Counted from the stretch's first letter, positions 7,159 through 15,733 are shown. The stretch is 64,000 nt of DNA from an uncultured Oscillospiraceae bacterium (GCA_944385405.1 CALWXB010000006.1:1-64000), one strand, 5' to 3'. Notes: generated by a model not told the origin, from the letters alone. Numbers and translations: made by a program.

Positions 7159-9513
7159 TTAAATGTGATGCTCCGTACGGTGGATGATGTCGTCCTGGCA
7201 GCCGTCTCCCAGCTCGATGAAATAGGCCGCGTAGCCCGCTACCTTCACCATGAGGTCGGTGTGCTTTTCCGGGTGGAGCTTGGCGTCCCGCAGCGTTTCC
7301 ACCGACACGATGTTGTATCCGATGTTGCTGCCGCCCAGGGCAAAAAAGCCGTCTGTCAGGTCGATGAGCTTTTCCAGGCGGCGGTCGTCCTTCACGTCCT
7401 CGGGGCTGATGTGCCGGTTGAGCACGGTGCCGTTGGAGGCCCGGTCGTGTGGAAGCTTGGCCACGGAGCGCAGGGAGGCGGTGAGGCCGGAGACGTCCCG
7501 CCCGGCGTTGGGGGAGAGGGAATCGGAGAGCTGTTCGCCCTTTCTCCTGCCGTCCGGAGAGGCGGCGGTGCCCAGCCCCAGGTTGAAGTTGGCGGTGACG
7601 GACCAGAAGCCCGGGCGGAACGTCCCGCCCCGGGTGTTTTGGTACTTGGCGAATTCGTCGCAGAAGAAATTCGCGATCTCACAGGCCAGGGAGTCCGGCT
7701 CCTCCAGATCGTTGCCGTAGCGGTCCTGGAACTGGTCGATCATCCGCCAGACGTCGCCGTGGCCCTCAAAGTCGTCGTCCAGGGCCCGGACCAGCGCGTC
7801 CAGAGAAAGACGCTTTTGTTCGAACACCGCCCGCTTGATGAACATCAGGGAGTCCGTGATATTGGCGATGCCCACCATCAGGGGGCTGGTGAAATTGTAC
7901 CGGGCGCCGCCTTCGATGACGTCCTTTGCATTTTGGATGCAGTCGCCGGTGAGCAGGGAGACGGAGGTCTGGGGCATCAGGCGCATGTGGACGTCGTCGA
8001 TGAGGTTGCTCCAGCGCACGTGGCGGGCGATCATCTGAGACATCACCCGCTTGTACGCGGAAAAGAGTTCTTCAAAAGAGGTGAACGCCTCCGGAGGCTG
8101 GATGGGGTCTGTCACCTGGGTCCCGGTAAGGGCGCACCGGCCCTGGTGCAGGCACAGCTCCAGGATCTTCACCAGATTGAACCATCCGCCGGGAGCCCGG
8201 ATCCAGGCGTTGCAGGTGGCGTATTCCACGCAGCCGGTGGGGGTGTAGTTCCGGGCTTCCTCCAGCGGCAGGCCGTCCCGGGTGAGGGCCTGGATGATGA
8301 CCTCGTCGTGGAACACCTGGGGCAGCCCCAGCGCCAGGCGGATGACCTGTGCGCCGTGACGCTTAAAGTCCCGGGGGGTCCCGTCGTGGATGCGCATGCT
8401 GAAGTCCGGCTGCTGCAGGCGGACGGCGGCGTGGGCGTCCAGGCACATGTGGCTCAGTTCGTTCACTGCGTCGGAGCCGTCCGGCTTCATGCCGCCGATG
8501 GTGATGTGCTCGCCGAAGGGATGGCCGCCGTGGAAGTAGACGCTCTCGGAGTCGTCCACATGCATGATGTCGTTGATCTTGATCCAGAAGCAGTTGAGCA
8601 GCTCCTGGGCCCGCTCCTGGGTCAGGACGCCCTGCTGGATGTCGTGCAGGTAGTAGGGGTACAGATACTGGTCCATGCGGCCGAAGCTCATGGAGTAGGC
8701 GTTGGTCTCGATGAGGCCGATGAGATGGGCGAAGTAGACCGCCTGCAGGGCCTCGTGGAAGCTGGAGGCCGGGCCGGCCGGCACCCGGGCACAGATGCCT
8801 GCAAGATCCGTCAGCTCCGCCTTCCGCGCCGGATGGGTCTCCTCCCGGGCCTGCCGGGCCAGCAGATCGGAAAAGCGGTTGGAAAAATGGATGGCCGCGT
8901 CGCAGACGATCTCGGCGGCGTCCAGAAATTCCCGGGCGTGGCTGGGACCCGGCTCCAGGTCCTCCCGGCGCCGGCAGATCTCCGCCTTGATGCCGTTGTA
9001 CCCCAGGCGCAGCAGCTTTTCGTAATCCATGCAGTTGTGTCCCTGGGCGTTTTTCTCCAGGGACACGGAAAACACCAGGGTCCGCCGTGCCTGCAGGATG
9101 TCCTCCGGAAAGGCGTCGTAGCATGCCTCGTACAGTGTGCGGCCCTTCCAGATCCGGGCGATCTCCTTGAGTTCTTCCCGGGCTTTCTTCCCCACCTTCA
9201 GGGGGTTGATGGTGCGGGACTCCATGAGGTCGAATTCCGTGTCGTTCATCCAGTAGATGGTGTTCTCAGGATACACCGGCGGCCTGCGGATGCCCTCGCC
9301 CTGGTTGCCCGCCAGAAGGTCTCCCTCCGGGACGTAAATGGTCATTTGGGAGAGGACGTCCCGCAGGGTCTTGGCGCGCTTGAGCAGGATGGGCTCGTGC
9401 CGGTACTGCTCATATGCCCGGGTCACGATCCAGGCCCGCTCCGTCCCGATCTCCGGGATGCTTTCAAAGACGGCCTTGCGCAGCCGCTCCAGCCGTTCAT
9501 TCATCAAAATCAT
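7159..9513 (-). CDS. Glycyl radical enzyme, unknown substrate
   Basis: 784 residues, of the PFL/diol dehydratase superfamily. The thiyl-radical cysteine and catalytic glutamate are in GCVE (Cys428, Glu430), the form used by eliminating lyases/dehydratases and some decarboxylases, not the Cys-Cys of pyruvate formate-lyase. The glycyl radical loop is KVAGYAAYF with Gly760, 25 residues from the C-terminus; the usual Arg before VxGY is Lys here. Two starts are possible (MILMNERL or MNERL); AAAGGAG fits the first. The neighbours (permease, HyuA-like ATPase, HExxH and PH-like proteins) are not those of choline, propanediol, isethionate or hydroxyproline pathways, and no microcompartment shell genes are present. 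A C-O, C-N or C-S bond-cleaving lyase or a decarboxylase is likely; the substrate cannot be read from sequence. Confidence 0.9.
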   Translation of the reverse strand: MILMNERLERLRKAVFESIPEIGTERAWIVTRAYEQYRHEPILLKRAKTLRDVLSQMTIYVPEGDLLAGNQGEGIRRPPVYPENTIYWMNDTEFDLMESRTINPLKVGKKAREELKEIARIWKGRTLYEACYDAFPEDILQARRTLVFSVSLEKNAQGHNCMDYEKLLRLGYNGIKAEICRRREDLEPGPSHAREFLDAAEIVCDAAIHFSNRFSDLLARQAREETHPARKAELTDLAGICARVPAGPASSFHEALQAVYFAHLIGLIETNAYSMSFGRMDQYLYPYYLHDIQQGVLTQERAQELLNCFWIKINDIMHVDDSESVYFHGGHPFGEHITIGGMKPDGSDAVNELSHMCLDAHAAVRLQQPDFSMRIHDGTPRDFKRHGAQVIRLALGLPQVFHDEVIIQALTRDGLPLEEARNYTPTGCVEYATCNAWIRAPGGWFNLVKILELCLHQGRCALTGTQVTDPIQPPEAFTSFEELFSAYKRVMSQMIARHVRWSNLIDDVHMRLMPQTSVSLLTGDCIQNAKDVIEGGARYNFTSPLMVGIANITDSLMFIKRAVFEQKRLSLDALVRALDDDFEGHGDVWRMIDQFQDRYGNDLEEPDSLACEIANFFCDEFAKYQNTRGGTFRPGFWSVTANFNLGLGTAASPDGRRKGEQLSDSLSPNAGRDVSGLTASLRSVAKLPHDRASNGTVLNRHISPEDVKDDRRLEKLIDLTDGFFALGGSNIGYNIVSVETLRDAKLHPEKHTDLMVKVAGYAAYFIELGDGCQDDIIHRTEHHI

Positions 9514-9538
9514 GATGCGGATACTCCTTTCAGCCAGA

Positions 9539-10087
9539 TCACGCCCGCCGCTTTGCGCGGGTCCGCAGCGCGGTCAGCGGTCCTTTGTCCACACGCGCGG
9601 GAAGATAGCGGGCGGCGCAGTCTGTAAACGCCGCCATGGAGCGCCTCTCTCCACTTACCATAATGGATTTGTCCCCGGGATACAAGAGCCGGATGCGCTG
9701 GGGCGAGAGAATTTTGATGTGCTCCACCTGGGCCCACGGCATCTCGGCGGCCTTGCCGGTGAGCCCCACGCATACGATGCGGTCTTCATATACATAGACC
9801 GTTTTGACAAAATAGCTCAAAAACGCAAAGCCGCCCAGCAGGATGGAGGCCGCCAGGAAAAACAGGATGTTCTGCCGGAAGGCGGGGGGATACGCGGAAA
9901 AGAGGGAGCCGTCCATGCATGCGCACAGCAGCAGGGCCTCCAGCCACAGCACCGCGCCGAACCCGGCGGTCAGCCGGGTCTCCCGGACCCGGACTTCCCA
10001 CGGGCGGGGAATGTCCCGGCGGCCCCGCCGGGCGGCCGGCAGGATCAAAGCCGCAGAGAGCAGCATGGCGGAAATGACGGCGATCAT
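9539..10087 (-). CDS. Membrane protein with PH-like cytoplasmic domain
   Basis: 182 residues. Three hydrophobic segments (about 2-18, 40-58 and 70-92) precede a soluble C-terminal domain of ~85 residues. The domain contains VYVYEDRIVCVGLTGKAAEM and RIRLLYPGDKSIMVSGERR, the beta-strand pattern of bacterial PH (YdbS/YdbT-like) domains. The start at 10087 is set by an AGGAGGG site; it overlaps the end of the upstream gene by 4 bp (ATGA). Its placement inside the glycyl radical operon between the HExxH protein and the lyase is unusual. A role as membrane scaffold or sensor is possible, but nothing in the sequence shows it. Confidence 0.75.
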   Translation of the reverse strand: MIAVISAMLLSAALILPAARRGRRDIPRPWEVRVRETRLTAGFGAVLWLEALLLCACMDGSLFSAYPPAFRQNILFFLAASILLGGFAFLSYFVKTVYVYEDRIVCVGLTGKAAEMPWAQVEHIKILSPQRIRLLYPGDKSIMVSGERRSMAAFTDCAARYLPARVDKGPLTALRTRAKRRA

Positions 10088-10755
10088 GTGGATCCCTCCT
10101 GTTTTTCGGCGTGGGCCAGGATGCTGGAGTACAGCGCCTCCCCCGCCGCAGGCTGCAGGGCGTCCAGCAGGTACAGCTCCATGACGCAGGGGTGGAAGGG
10201 GAGGCGGAGCAGGACTTGGGTGAAGCGGCGGGCGGCGATCTCCCGCAGCGCCGGGACCGTGGAGCGGTTCTGCAGCGGTCCCAGCCGCCACAGGCAGACG
10301 TGCTTTTGCAGGGTAAAGATCTCCGGGTGGCGGGATTCATGGAGGTGATAGAGCTCATGGGCCAGGGCTGCGGCCCGGAAGTCCCACGCTCCGGTGAGAT
10401 CCGCCAGCCCCTGCTCCGCGGCGGCGTCCCGGACGCGGGCGTATTTGTCCGGAAACAGCGTGACCTGATCCGGCTCCGTGAACAGCGCCAGTACGCCGGC
10501 GGAGAGGGGGTCGCCGGTGCCCGGCTCCTCCGTGATGCGGATGCCGCTTTGCAGCAGATGTTCCTCCAGCGCCTGGGGGGAGGTCAGCTCCGGATAGCGG
10601 GCGGCGGCCGCCGCCGCAGCCGTCCTGGCCCCGGCGGCCAGGTCCTGCCTCCGGGCGGGGGAGAGGACCCGATAGGTCCGGTCTCCCTGGAACAGGTACT
10701 CGTCCCAGACCGCCTCGCCCACGTCCAGCAGGCGCAGCAGAATGTCCCGGGTCAT
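10084..10755 (-). CDS. HExxH-motif protein, putative zinc peptidase
   Basis: 223 residues, no signal peptide or membrane segment, so cytoplasmic. The motif ALAHELYHLHES gives a possible zinc site, His133-Glu134-X2-His137; a third ligand may be one of the acidic or His residues after it (for example in ESRHPEIF). The N-terminus is rich in Ala and Arg and unremarkable. I do not recognise a named family; it could be a metallopeptidase, or a metal-binding protein that has kept the helix. It starts 1 bp after the HyuA-like gene's stop and overlaps the PH-like gene, so its expression is tied to the operon. The link to the glycyl radical pathway is from context only. Confidence 0.65.
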   Translation of the reverse strand: MTRDILLRLLDVGEAVWDEYLFQGDRTYRVLSPARRQDLAAGARTAAAAAAARYPELTSPQALEEHLLQSGIRITEEPGTGDPLSAGVLALFTEPDQVTLFPDKYARVRDAAAEQGLADLTGAWDFRAAALAHELYHLHESRHPEIFTLQKHVCLWRLGPLQNRSTVPALREIAARRFTQVLLRLPFHPCVMELYLLDALQPAAGEALYSSILAHAEKQEGST

Positions 10756-10756
10756 A

Positions 10757-12868
10757 TCAGTTCCTGGCCGCCACCAGCAAGACGGGCTCCTCCGGCGCGG
10801 TGCCCAGGAACTCGGAGGTCATGATGGTCACCAGCTGCTCCAGACTGGTGATGCCCATGTAGTCCAGGATGCGGCCCTCTTTGCACAGGTAGAAATCCGG
10901 AGTGGACACCAGCTCGTTGCGGTAGGAGAGCATCTCCTGCCAGAGGCGGGAGACGGTCTCCTGCCACTGGGCCGCGGTGCACCGCTCCACGGCGGCGTCC
11001 CCCCGCTGGACGCGGACGAAGCCCTTCTTGTCCACGATGCGCATCGCCGTGGCGTCTCCGGTCCGGTGGGCAAAGACATAGAAGAGGTCGTCGTGCTCTG
11101 CCAGCTCCACTTCGTCGGGGGACAGCTGCATGGACCTGGCGGCGATGCTCCGCATCTCCGCCTCATCGCAGACCTTCAGCAGGTCCGTGGCCTGTACCTC
11201 GGTGGAGCCCATGGCGATGGCCGTGACCTTGGAGGACTGGGAGTCCACCTCGATCTGCACCACCACGCTCTCCGGCACAGCGCCGCTTTTCACCGCCATC
11301 ATCCGGGCCTCCTTCTTCAGCTCGATGATGTCCTCCGTGGTGGGATTGGGCAGCACCCGCTCCACCACGTCCCGGACCATGGCCAGCGCCACGCCGATGG
11401 AGGAGATGACCTCCGCGTGCTCCGGGATGTCGTAGGGCATTTCCAGACGGCGGGAGGAGAAGGGGATCAGGGCGGAGGCGCCGCCGCCCAGGGCAACCAG
11501 GGTGTTCTGGCTCTTTTCCAGATGGTATTTGTCGATGAACTCCAGGATCACGGGCTCGATCTTGGCATAGGCCTTTTCCAGGATCATCTCCGCGCACCGC
11601 TCTACGGACACCCCCAGATAGTCTGCCAGGGGCTGCATGGCCCGGCGGGCAGAGTCGGCGTTGCCGTAGGCGTAGTCCGTGGGCTTCACCAGGCCCAGTA
11701 CGTTGGCCGCGCAGCTGTTGGTCAGGGTGATCCGGCGGCCGTCCTTGAGGCGGATGGCCACATAGTCGGCGGGGTCGCCCTCCCGGGGGGAGAAGAATTC
11801 CAGCTCCGGGTCCTCCACGCAGTCTGTGTAGACGGCGTAGTCCATGCCGGCGATGTGGGCGCTGCGGGGACCCACGTCGATGAGCTTGTGGTCGCCGGCC
11901 CGCACCATGCTGCCGCCGGCCACGCCCAGGACCCGCACGTCCAGGGAGCTGATGTAGGTCCGGTGTCCGCCCACGATGGAGTATTCCACCGCCGGGCGGC
12001 CGTTTTTGATGACGCCGATGTTGGTGGTGGTGCCGCCCACCTCAAAATAGATGCCGTTGGAGGCCCGCAGATACATCAGAGCCCCCACCACGCTGGCCGC
12101 CGGGCCGGAGAGCATGGTCAGGACGGGCCGCTTGCGCATCTCGCTCAGCTCCATGACGCCGCCGTCGCCCCGCATGATCATCAGCGGGACGTGGATGCCC
12201 ACCGCCCGCACGGACTCCTCCGTGGAGTTGGCGGTGTTGAGCATCTTGGGCAGGATGCTGGCATTGATGGACGCGGTGCGGGTCCGCCGGGTCAGACCGT
12301 ACAGCTTGCTGATCTCGGAGGCCATGGTGACCGGGATCTGGTGCGCCTGCGCCACTTCCCGGACCAGGTCCTCCTCGTCCAGGCTGTCCACGCCGAAGGC
12401 CTTGGAGGCCACGATCACCCGGCTCCCCGCCGCTGTCAGCTGTTCCAGCTCCTGCTCCACCCGCTCCCGGGTCAGCTGCTTGAGGGGGATGTAGGTGTGG
12501 TTGCAGTGGATGGAGCGGCCGGAGCCCAGGTCGATGTCCGGGATCTGGGTCTGATTTTTGGCCAGCAAGCCCTCCAGGCCGCCCTTGCCCATGCCGATGA
12601 TGCCCACCGAGGCGACATCGCCTTCGATCAGCGCGTTGGTGGCCTGGGTGGTGCTGTGGGCGATGAACACCACCTCCTCCGGCGCGATGCCGTGCTTGCT
12701 CAGACAGTCTTTAAAGCATGCGATCACGCCTGCGGCCACGCCTATTTTATCGCTGTGGGTGGTCTTGACGATGGATTCTCCGATGATCTCATGGGTGGCG
12801 TTGTCAATGGCCACCGCTTTGGTATGGGTGCCGCCTACGTCGATCCCCATCCGCACTTCTCTAGGCAT
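10757..12868 (-). CDS. HyuA-like hydantoinase/oxoprolinase family ATPase
   Basis: 703 residues. The N-terminal phosphate-binding loop GIDVGGTHTKAV (8-19) and a second ASKHA signature (FEVGGTTTNIGVI, about 275) mark the hydantoinase A/5-oxoprolinase/acetone carboxylase family, which couples ATP hydrolysis to opening or carboxylating small amides and ketones. A third conserved region is LVALGGGASALIPF. It is longer than the minimal ATPase, with a C-terminal ~170-residue region I do not recognise. HyuB, the usual partner subunit, is absent from the window. A GAGGAG site precedes the start. It is the second gene of the LacI-controlled operon. It may act on the product or precursor of the lyase; a reactivase-like ATPase role is an alternative. 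Confidence 0.85.
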   Translation of the reverse strand: MPREVRMGIDVGGTHTKAVAIDNATHEIIGESIVKTTHSDKIGVAAGVIACFKDCLSKHGIAPEEVVFIAHSTTQATNALIEGDVASVGIIGMGKGGLEGLLAKNQTQIPDIDLGSGRSIHCNHTYIPLKQLTRERVEQELEQLTAAGSRVIVASKAFGVDSLDEEDLVREVAQAHQIPVTMASEISKLYGLTRRTRTASINASILPKMLNTANSTEESVRAVGIHVPLMIMRGDGGVMELSEMRKRPVLTMLSGPAASVVGALMYLRASNGIYFEVGGTTTNIGVIKNGRPAVEYSIVGGHRTYISSLDVRVLGVAGGSMVRAGDHKLIDVGPRSAHIAGMDYAVYTDCVEDPELEFFSPREGDPADYVAIRLKDGRRITLTNSCAANVLGLVKPTDYAYGNADSARRAMQPLADYLGVSVERCAEMILEKAYAKIEPVILEFIDKYHLEKSQNTLVALGGGASALIPFSSRRLEMPYDIPEHAEVISSIGVALAMVRDVVERVLPNPTTEDIIELKKEARMMAVKSGAVPESVVVQIEVDSQSSKVTAIAMGSTEVQATDLLKVCDEAEMRSIAARSMQLSPDEVELAEHDDLFYVFAHRTGDATAMRIVDKKGFVRVQRGDAAVERCTAAQWQETVSRLWQEMLSYRNELVSTPDFYLCKEGRILDYMGITSLEQLVTIMTSEFLGTAPEEPVLLVAARN

Positions 12869-12896
12869 ATGCGCTCCTCTCTGTTGAATGGGCTTG

Positions 12897-12931
12897 CGGG
12901 CGTTCCGGGGAGAGGCTCCGCCGGAACGCCG
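12897..12931 (-). other. Intercistronic hairpin
   Basis: GCGTTCCGG (900-908 of this kb) pairs with CCGGAACGC (921-929), extended by further G-C pairs with one bulge. It lies between the permease and HyuA-like genes without a T tract. It may stabilise or attenuate the operon message. Confidence 0.4.
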
Positions 12932-12950
12932 CAGGTCAGGTCAAAGCCGG

Positions 12951-14279
12951 TCAAAATCCGTTTGCAAACACAACGTACGCCACGAACTGCAGCACGAAGG
13001 CCACAGCCAGCGCAAAGGGCAGCACGGTCCGCAGGTACTCCTTCGTCGTGATCTTGGTATAGCCGATGGCCCAGACGCACCAGGACTGGGTGGGGCAGAT
13101 GGAGCCGTTGATGGCGGTGGAGGGGATGAAGAACAGCGGGAAGAGCACGTGCACGGGATAGAGGTTCAGCCCCTGCATCATGGTCAGCGTGGCGCCGCCG
13201 GCGCCCCAGACGGTGAAGGGACCTCTGAACAGGGCCAGGAACGCCAGAAGGGCGAAGATCACCACCAGCAGGAAGGTGTTCTCCGGCATGATGGGGGACA
13301 GAATGGGCGCCAGGAGCGGCGCGCAGACCTTGGCGGCCTGCTGGTACATCTGGATCATCATCAGCATGCCCAGCACCAGGCCGATGCTGGCCACACCGTT
13401 GGCAAAGGTCTTCTGCATGAGCGTGCTGAGCTTTTTCGGCTCCTTGAAGTAGCCGGTCCAGAAGGTGCCCCAGATCACGGCGATGAGGATGGAGGGGATC
13501 ACCTGGACATTGCAGGCGATGCTCAGCACCGGGGAGATGAGGGGGGTGAGGCAGGCCAGGAAGTTGGCCTCCTGCTTTCCATCCTCCAGTGGGGCCCCCG
13601 CGGCCCACGCGGATACCGCCCGGGCCTTGCTCTGCTGGCGCCGCATCACCACGATGATCATCAAGATGGTAGCCAGCAGCTGCACGCCGAAGGCGATGGC
13701 GGCGAAGAGCTTGTAGGTAGCGCTGAAGGAGATGCCCTCCATCAGTCCCTCAAACAGGGTGAACCAGGACTTGTTGAAGTAGAGCCCGCAGCCCACCGCC
13801 ATGAGGAAGGAGCCGGCGGCCAGGGGCTTGGGGATGCCCAGGGAGAGCAGGATCGGGAAGACGATGCAGCCGATGGCGATGACGGCGCCCACGCCGTAGG
13901 CCGTGCAGAAAATGACGGCCACCAGGACGCTCAGCAGGGAGCAGGTGAACGCGGGATGATCGCCGCCCAGCTCCACGGCCTTCCGGATCAGGGTCTTGGC
14001 AATGCCCGTCTCCACCAGGACCTCGCCGAACCAGCTGCCGAACATGATGATGGCAGCGGAGGAGCCGTAGCTGGTGGGGCCGTTCTGGAAGATGCCGGTG
14101 TTGATGTCCAGCATGGTGCCGGTGGGGTCGTTCCAGACCGTGACGCCGGCAATGGCGCCCAGTCCGGCCCAGAGGATGGCCATGAAGAGGAAGCCCATCA
14201 TCAGGTTTCCGCCCCGCATGGCGTAGACTGCAAACAGAAGGAACGAGACGATCAATAAAATTCCGATCACGATATCCAT
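12951..14279 (-). CDS. Carboxylate/ion-transporter superfamily permease
   Basis: 442 residues, almost entirely hydrophobic, with roughly 11-12 transmembrane segments in two halves. A soluble loop near 210-235 (rich in Arg, Gln and Lys) separates them. Features such as GVGAVIAIGCIVFPILLSLG and the paired re-entrant-like segments fit the ion transporter superfamily (GntP, CitMHS and related proton- or sodium-coupled carboxylate carriers). The exact family is uncertain. An upstream GTG is possible, but GGTGGGAG sits 5 bp before the ATG at 14279. As first gene of the operon it presumably imports the substrate handled by the HyuA-like and glycyl radical enzymes. That substrate is likely a small organic acid or amide. 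Confidence 0.8.
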   Translation of the reverse strand: MDIVIGILLIVSFLLFAVYAMRGGNLMMGFLFMAILWAGLGAIAGVTVWNDPTGTMLDINTGIFQNGPTSYGSSAAIIMFGSWFGEVLVETGIAKTLIRKAVELGGDHPAFTCSLLSVLVAVIFCTAYGVGAVIAIGCIVFPILLSLGIPKPLAAGSFLMAVGCGLYFNKSWFTLFEGLMEGISFSATYKLFAAIAFGVQLLATILMIIVVMRRQQSKARAVSAWAAGAPLEDGKQEANFLACLTPLISPVLSIACNVQVIPSILIAVIWGTFWTGYFKEPKKLSTLMQKTFANGVASIGLVLGMLMMIQMYQQAAKVCAPLLAPILSPIMPENTFLLVVIFALLAFLALFRGPFTVWGAGGATLTMMQGLNLYPVHVLFPLFFIPSTAINGSICPTQSWCVWAIGYTKITTKEYLRTVLPFALAVAFVLQFVAYVVFANGF

Positions 14280-14324
14280 AGATTCTCCCACCTTTCAATC
14301 TTGTCACATGTGCATGGAATTCCT

Positions 14325-14474
14325 GATGTGTACCGGTTAACTAAGCAAAAAATATAAAATTTTTGAATGTAAACCGGTTAACATCCCACAACCATTCCCA
14401 TGTCCATCACCACCCCGCCAACTGTCCGGATGTCTGCTCCCCCTGTCGGGAAACGATGTGTACCGGTTAACTAA
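14325..14474. promoter_or_regulatory. Three LacI-type operators
   Basis: Near-identical sites: 14325-14344 and 14455-14474 are the same 20 bases (GATGTGTACCGGTTAACTAA). 14367-14384 (ATGTAAACCGGTTAACAT) is a near-perfect palindrome around AACCGGTT. The even, CG-centred symmetry is typical of LacI-family operators, and the regulator gene is adjacent. The outer site lies just after the predicted start of the operon transcript; the other two are ~90 and ~130 bp further on, allowing DNA looping. Confidence 0.75.
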
Positions 14475-14497
14475 ACATGTGCACAATCCACAAGTCC

Positions 14498-14526
14498 AAT
14501 ATATAGCAGGGACTGTGCAATGTCAA
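14498..14526 (-). promoter_or_regulatory. Promoter of the glycyl radical operon
   Basis: On the minus strand: TTGACA (14526-14521), a 17-bp spacer, TATATT (14503-14498). Transcription would start near 14491, giving a leader of about 210 bases. An operator at 14455-14474 covers the first transcribed bases, where a LacI-type protein would block initiation. Confidence 0.7.
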
Positions 14527-14569
14527 CCATTTCTGCAAATTTCCGGTGGGCGCTCCCGGCTGCGCCGGT

Positions 14570-14598
14570 TTGACAGGCTCCGGCCCCTCTGATATAAT
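14570..14598 (+). promoter_or_regulatory. Promoter of the LacI-family gene
   Basis: TTGACA (14570-14575), 17 bp, TATAAT (14593-14598): a full consensus match, pointing to the regulator gene 65 bp on. Confidence 0.8.
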
Positions 14599-14662
14599 CC
14601 TTCCAGGTTTTTACGCCGGCCCCGGCCTGCTGCGGAGGGGCGGATGGAAGGGGGCGGGGTGC

Positions 14663-15724
14663 ATGCTGTCGTATAAAAACAAGATCACGATCCAGGACGT
14701 GGCGGACATGGCGGGAGTCTCCAAAACCACGGTCTCCCGCTATATCAACGGGAAATATGAGTACATGTCGGAGGAGACGCGGCAGCGGATCGGGCAGATC
14801 ATCGAAAAGACGGGGTACATGCCCTCCACCTCCGCCCAGAGCCTCAAGTCCAACCGCACGGGGCTCATCGGGCTGCTGATCGCGGACATCGGAAATCCTT
14901 TTTCCACGGCGCTGCTCACCAGCATCACCGATTCCCTCCATCAGATCGGCTACAATGTGCTGGTGGCCAACGCCAACAATTCCCAGCGCCTGGAGGCAGA
15001 GTACCTGCACTCGTTCCTCTCCCGGGGCGTGGATGGGATCATCATCAATCCGGTCCTGTGGGAGAATCCGCTGCTGGTGTCGCTGAAGGAGCAGGGGCTG
15101 CCCATCATGCTGCTGGACCGTCAGGTGAAGGGCTGCGAGCTGGATCTGGTATATCTGGAGAACGAGCGGTCCATCTGCTGCGCGGTGGAGCATCTGCGGG
15201 AGCAGGGCTACGATGATACCTGGCTGCTCTCGTGGGAGTATCAGAATATCTCGGTGCGTTATGACCGTTATCAGGCATTTCTCAAATGCATGCGTACATA
15301 TGGCGTCCCGGAGCCGGAAAAGCAGGTGCACATCCAGACGTCGGCATCCGGCACGGGACTGCTGGAGGCACTGGATCGGATCGTGACGGCCAGCCGCCGG
15401 CGGGGGAAGACCCCCGGCGTCATCACGGCCAATGAGATTTTGCTGCTGGAGACCATCCAGGCGGTCAAGAAGCTGCAGCTCCGAATGCCACGGGAACTGG
15501 GCGTGTGCGGGTTCGATGACTGGGGATGGTCGGACATGATCTGGCCCACGATCTTCTCCCCCACCATTACCACCCTGGATGCGGACATCCAGCGGATGGG
15601 GCGCCTGGCGGCGCATCTGATCGTAGAGCGGATCATGGAGCCGCATCAGGCGGTGCGGAAGATCCCGGTCCCCGTGGAGCTGGTCCCCCGGGAGTCCACG
15701 GACCTGAAGGCGGTCCGGACATAG
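14663..15724 (+). CDS. LacI/GalR-family transcription regulator
   Basis: 353 residues. The helix-turn-helix is at the N-terminus (TIQDVADMAGVSKTTVSRYI, about 8-27) with the hinge-helix region in QSLKSNRT. A periplasmic-binding-protein-like effector domain follows (GLLIADIGNPFSTALL to the C-terminus, including GVCGFDDWGWSDMI). The start is fixed by GGAAGGGGG upstream. It is divergent from the glycyl radical operon, and three operator copies lie between the two, so it is very probably that operon's repressor. The effector pocket usually binds a sugar or sugar-like ligand; here it may bind the pathway substrate. A perfect hairpin follows the gene. Confidence 0.93.
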   Translation: MLSYKNKITIQDVADMAGVSKTTVSRYINGKYEYMSEETRQRIGQIIEKTGYMPSTSAQSLKSNRTGLIGLLIADIGNPFSTALLTSITDSLHQIGYNVLVANANNSQRLEAEYLHSFLSRGVDGIIINPVLWENPLLVSLKEQGLPIMLLDRQVKGCELDLVYLENERSICCAVEHLREQGYDDTWLLSWEYQNISVRYDRYQAFLKCMRTYGVPEPEKQVHIQTSASGTGLLEALDRIVTASRRRGKTPGVITANEILLLETIQAVKKLQLRMPRELGVCGFDDWGWSDMIWPTIFSPTITTLDADIQRMGRLAAHLIVERIMEPHQAVRKIPVPVELVPRESTDLKAVRT

Positions 15725-15733
15725 GAAGCTGCG

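Noticed and set aside
7165-9627. 820-residue open frame on the plus strand opposite the glycyl radical enzyme
   Set aside because: Antisense shadow of a GC-rich gene; the product is a His/Val/Asp-rich sequence with no family match.
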